From assembly GCA_038248505.1 (NCBI GenBank), contig JBBRXJ010000077.1:1-16537 (forward strand): a DNA stretch of 16,537 nt. The letters are read 5' to 3'. This document shows positions 15,315 through 16,537 of the stretch, piece by piece; the first letter of the stretch is position 1, and each line of letters begins with the position of its first letter. Below the pieces are notes generated by a model. It saw only the letters and a list, made by a program, of their open reading frames with translations. It had not been told where the DNA came from and made no database searches. Origin of the DNA: JBBRXJ01 sp038248505. Its GTDB lineage: Bacteria; Bacteroidota; Bacteroidia; Bacteroidales; JBBRXJ01. A program made the translations under genes and the position numbers.

Positions 15315-16537
15315 CTATTTCTTCATCTTAATCATTTGCTGCATCGCATACATCTCATCTCTATATCTTGCGGCTTCAACAAAATCAAGTGCTTTGGCGG
15401 CCTCTTCCATTTTTTTCTTTAACATGGTGATGCTCTTATCCATCTGTTCTGGCTTCATGTATTTTATTACTGGGTCGGCGGCTAAATTTATTTCAGCACT
15501 TGGCCCGGCATAAAATTTTAGTTTGCCTTTAGTAGTGGTTGGACCATTTGATATGCTTGGTTTTAATGCTTTTGTAATTTGTGCCGGTGTTATTCTGTTT
15601 GCTTCATTATAGGCAAGTTGCTTAATTCTTTTTCGAGTGGTATCTTCAATGGTACGTTTCATTGAATCGGTAATTTTATCGGCATACATTATTACTTTAC
15701 CATTTAAATGTCGTGCCGCACGACCTGATGTTTGTGTTAACGAACGTGATGATCGTAAGAAGCCTTCTTTGTCAGCATCTAATATTGCGACCAACGATAC
15801 CTCTGGTAAATCAAGTCCTTCGCGCAATAGGTTTACTCCAATTAATACATCAAAGGTGCCATTTCGTAGGTTTTCTAGTATTTCTACACGTTCCATAGTA
15901 TCCACACCTGAGTGTATATATCGGCATTTTATTCCGTATTTAACAAGATATGCAGCAAGCTCTTCTGCCATTCTTTTGGTGAGTGTGGTTACTAGTACGC
16001 GTTCTTTTAATCGTATGCGATCGTGAATCTCTTTCATCAAATCATCAATCTGATTGAGGCTTGGACGCACATCTATGATCGGATCTAGCAAGCCTGTTGG
16101 TCGAATGATTTGCTCAATAACTACACCCTCACATTTTTCTAACTCATAATCACCTGGTGTTGCACTTACATATATAGTTTGTTCAGTTAGATTTTCAAAT
16201 TCATCAAAAGTTAGCGGACGATTATCAATTGCAGAAGGCAGTCGAAATGCATGTTCTACTAAGGTACGCTTGCGTGAAAAATCACCACCGTACATTCCTC
16301 TAACTTGCGGTAAGGTAACATGACTCTCATCAATTACCGTAATAAAACCTTTTGGAAAATAATCAATAAGACAGAAAGGCCTTGTGCCTGCTGGTCTGCC
16401 ATCAAAATACCGAGAATAGTTTTCAATCCCCGAGCAGTACCCTAGTTCTCGTATCATTTCAAGATCAAAAGTTACACGCTCTTCAATGCGTTTTGCTTCA
16501 ACCTCTCGCCCTGATTCACGAAAGGCTTGAATTTGTA
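15315..16537 (-). CDS. uvrB: UvrABC excinuclease subunit B, C-terminal 406 residues (cut by window edge)
   Basis: UvrB is the damage-loading helicase-like subunit of nucleotide excision repair. The frame is open through the right edge; residues before the methionine at 16457, including RESGREVEAKRIEERV, also match UvrB, so that methionine is internal. Motif II is DESH (within VIDESHVTLPQVRGMYGG). ATP-binding motif VI is TSGRAAR, where most UvrB have TIGRAAR. INLAADPVIKYMKPEQM leads into the C-terminal UVR coiled-coil motif (MKKKMEEAAKALDFVEAARYRD-like) that contacts UvrC and UvrA. About 265 N-terminal residues, including the Walker A motif and beta-hairpin, lie outside the window. Nothing suggests that the visible part is damaged. 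Confidence 0.96.
   Translation of the reverse strand, partial: QIQAFRESGREVEAKRIEERVTFDLEMIRELGYCSGIENYSRYFDGRPAGTRPFCLIDYFPKGFITVIDESHVTLPQVRGMYGGDFSRKRTLVEHAFRLPSAIDNRPLTFDEFENLTEQTIYVSATPGDYELEKCEGVVIEQIIRPTGLLDPIIDVRPSLNQIDDLMKEIHDRIRLKERVLVTTLTKRMAEELAAYLVKYGIKCRYIHSGVDTMERVEILENLRNGTFDVLIGVNLLREGLDLPEVSLVAILDADKEGFLRSSRSLTQTSGRAARHLNGKVIMYADKITDSMKRTIEDTTRKRIKQLAYNEANRITPAQITKALKPSISNGPTTTKGKLKFYAGPSAEINLAADPVIKYMKPEQMDKSITMLKKKMEEAAKALDFVEAARYRDEMYAMQQMIKMKK

Noticed and set aside
1..16537. CRISPR array, prophage genes, toxin-antitoxin pairs or defence genes
   Set aside because: No regularly spaced repeats and no genes with such motifs were seen; apart from the transposase tail the content is chromosomal housekeeping, sulfur and envelope genes.

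Overview
The window looks like chromosomal DNA from an AT-rich member of the Bacteroidota. Three things suggest this. Several genes have TAnnTTTG -7 promoter elements, and in the best case there is a TTTG box 19 bp upstream. Start codons lack Shine-Dalgarno sequences. IspG is the long form with an inserted domain. No tRNA, rRNA, CRISPR array or prophage was seen.

Layout: (1) 1-117 is the tail of an IS1595-like transposase, with a probable two-way terminator before the next gene. (2) 212-5769 holds housekeeping genes: rnr on the minus strand, diverging from a cysS-ispG pair on the plus strand. (3) 5770-6092 is an intergenic stretch with two nested 9-bp inverted repeats, possibly a structured leader of the following hemW (6093-7217). 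(4) 7195-9884 holds a GT-C-type membrane glycosyltransferase on the minus strand, which overlaps the end of hemW, and a divergent SAM-dependent methyltransferase. (5) 9933-12791 is a minus-strand sulfate-activation operon, cysC-cysD-cysN. (6) 13116-14965 holds two tandem paralogous, signal-peptide-bearing, probable outer-membrane beta-barrel proteins. The gap between them contains a folded-looking segment and a very good intrinsic terminator. (7) 14966-15314 is a non-coding gap with a GC-richer, repeat-like patch. (8) 15315-16537 is the C-terminal part of uvrB, running off the right edge.

CysD and CysN make APS from sulfate and ATP, and CysC phosphorylates it to PAPS. No APS/PAPS reductase, sulfite reductase or sulfotransferase is present here, so the fate of the PAPS cannot be decided. 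CysS (which consumes cysteine), the glycosyltransferase and the methyltransferase are nearby but not obviously co-regulated with the cys operon.

Most genes are well-known families. The least explained parts are non-coding: the candidate structured RNA between the paralogous outer-membrane genes (13928-14144), a 57-bp imperfect dyad just upstream of the first gene's promoter (12993-13049), and the nested inverted repeats before hemW (5948-6055). These are hypotheses from reading base pairing by eye; no folding or database search was run.
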